Assembly: GCA_025345505.1 (NCBI GenBank)
Contig: JANVCC010000021.1
Location: 29,006,251 to 29,070,250, forward strand
Length of the DNA stretch: 64,000 bases
Direction: 5' to 3'
Origin: Todiramphus chloris collaris
Lineage: Eukaryota; Chordata; Aves; Coraciiformes; Alcedinidae
The position numbers were made by a program, and so were the translations under genes. Below, in pieces: positions 63,064 to 64,000 of the stretch (position 1 is the stretch's first letter; the number at the start of each line of letters is the position of its first letter). Under the pieces are notes generated by a model that saw only the letters and a program-made list of their open reading frames with translations, had not been told where the DNA came from and did no database searches.

Positions 63064-64000
63064 CTACAAGGAAACAAAACAAAAAGCAGAGAGGCATTTC
63101 AATAGGGAGAAGAGAAGCGCTCCACGTTATGTTTCAACTCCCTCGCTTAGTGCTGGGGTACTATCTGGAAACATTTAAGTTTACTAACTTTTGGCATCAT
63201 CGTCATTTAGAAGTAAAATCTGATATAGAAACCCTCTAGAGATATGTTGCTTTACAGAGGAGAAATGCTTCTATTTCTGGTAGACGTACCACCTTGTAAC
63301 ATAGTATAGACACGCAGCCCTTTACAACCTACGTACAGTAACACCTGCTACGTGAGGTCACAACTCAGACAAGGACTTTGGTTTTTAAAAACTTCCTAGA
63401 AGATCTGATCAAGGCAGACTCGGTGCAAATGTCACCCAGGGCTCAGCAAAACACTTTGTTGTCTGAGCGCTTCTCATACGGCACGCAGAAGGGGAGAGCC
63501 ACCGCTCAGTTACGTTGGCAAAGGGGGAGACCAACAGGAGCAGCAGTTTCTCTCTGTGCTCAGACGGGTGTGAGCGTTTTGTATCTGCAATCACGTACTA
63601 CATGGAGGCACGGTTTACAGTCAGGTCCCTCTTCCCCTCCAGCATAGGAGGAGAGGCTGGAAGGGAAACCACCAGAGGTAGGCTTTAATGGATTTACGCA
63701 GGCAGCAGAATCTCCTGTTTGTAACAGGGAAGATACGGCCATGGCCTCGGCTACTGGGCACTGAAATTATTTTTTCAGTTCCAGCAGATTCAAACTGATC
63801 TGTACTGTGTTGGACAAAGTGAGCCATCATGAGAGCTGGAAAAGTGAGAGCAGGAGCTGCATGGTCACATCGACTTATATTAAAGAAAGCCACCTTTTTT
63901 TTTTTTCTTTTTTTCTTTTTTCCCTTTTTTTTTTTTTCTTTTTTTCTTTTTTCCCTTTTTTTTCTTTCCTTTTTTTCTTTTTTTTTTTTTTTTTTTTTTC
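63064..64000 (-). other. KLF5: KLF5 intron 2, partial
   Basis: This sequence lies upstream of the 60-nt exon in transcript sense. It contains a good acceptor with a T-rich tract (minus strand, next to 63064) and unique DNA of moderate GC. At the window edge there is a 106-nt homopyrimidine stretch. No coding exon resembling the start of zinc finger 1 is visible, so the large upstream exon lies beyond 64000. Confidence 0.85.
63895..64000. repeat. Homopyrimidine tract with a tandem 30/31-bp unit, cut by the window edge
   Basis: T12 C T7 C T6 CCC (63895-63924) is followed by T13 C T7 C T6 CCC (63925-63955), then a third imperfect part. On the KLF5 strand it is a polypurine tract inside intron 2. 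Confidence 0.95.

Noticed and set aside
62804..63097. 97-codon open frame around the 60-nt exon
   Set aside because: Only the CTKVYTKSSHLKAHLRTHT part is exon; both sides are intron with clear donor and acceptor.

Overview
The window is vertebrate nuclear DNA, most likely from a bird (sauropsid at least). The evidence is several 5'-truncated CR1 LINE fragments ending in the ATTCTATGATTC-type 3' tail, low repeat density with no Alu/B1-like SINEs, and a recognisable C-terminal zinc-finger region of KLF5 split by vertebrate splice sites. The species cannot be fixed from the sequence alone.

The only gene I can support is KLF5, on the minus strand and entering from the right edge. Its 60-nt penultimate coding exon lies at 63004-63063 and its terminal coding exon at 50591-50769. 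The 3' UTR runs down to about 48.73 kb. Intron 3 is 12.2 kb (50770-63003), and a partial intron 2 fills 63064-64000. The larger upstream coding exon and the promoter lie outside the window. The two exons give the second half of zinc finger 1 and all of fingers 2 and 3, ending in the KLF5-type C-terminus HMKRHQN. The 3' UTR carries several plausible post-transcriptional sites: seed matches to miR-153, miR-145, miR-143 and miR-9, a UUAUUUAUU AU-rich nonamer, three UGUAAAUA Pumilio-type sites, and a poly(A) signal followed by a GU-rich stretch.

The left 48.7 kb lies downstream of KLF5. In mammals this interval is the gene desert between KLF5 and KLF12. I see no convincing gene in it. It holds AT-rich unique sequence, four CR1 fragments (304-874, 17206-17262, 30594-30998, 32395-32664) and one older L3/CR1-like fragment (29745-29872). 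It also holds several decayed pieces resembling old amniote repeats, simple repeats (GATA/GACA, AAATG, TTTG) and poly-A/T tracts. Two diverged copies of an unclassified repeat (13180-13660 and 26090-26473) share a partly conserved open frame.

The most useful leads are the clustered microRNA and RNA-stability sites in the 3' UTR, a compact intronic cluster of RFX/FOX/AP-1 motifs near 61.7-62.0 kb, a GATA-motif cluster near 32.0 kb in the desert, and the two-copy unclassified repeat. I found no new multi-gene system, no CRISPR array and no RNA gene I could defend.
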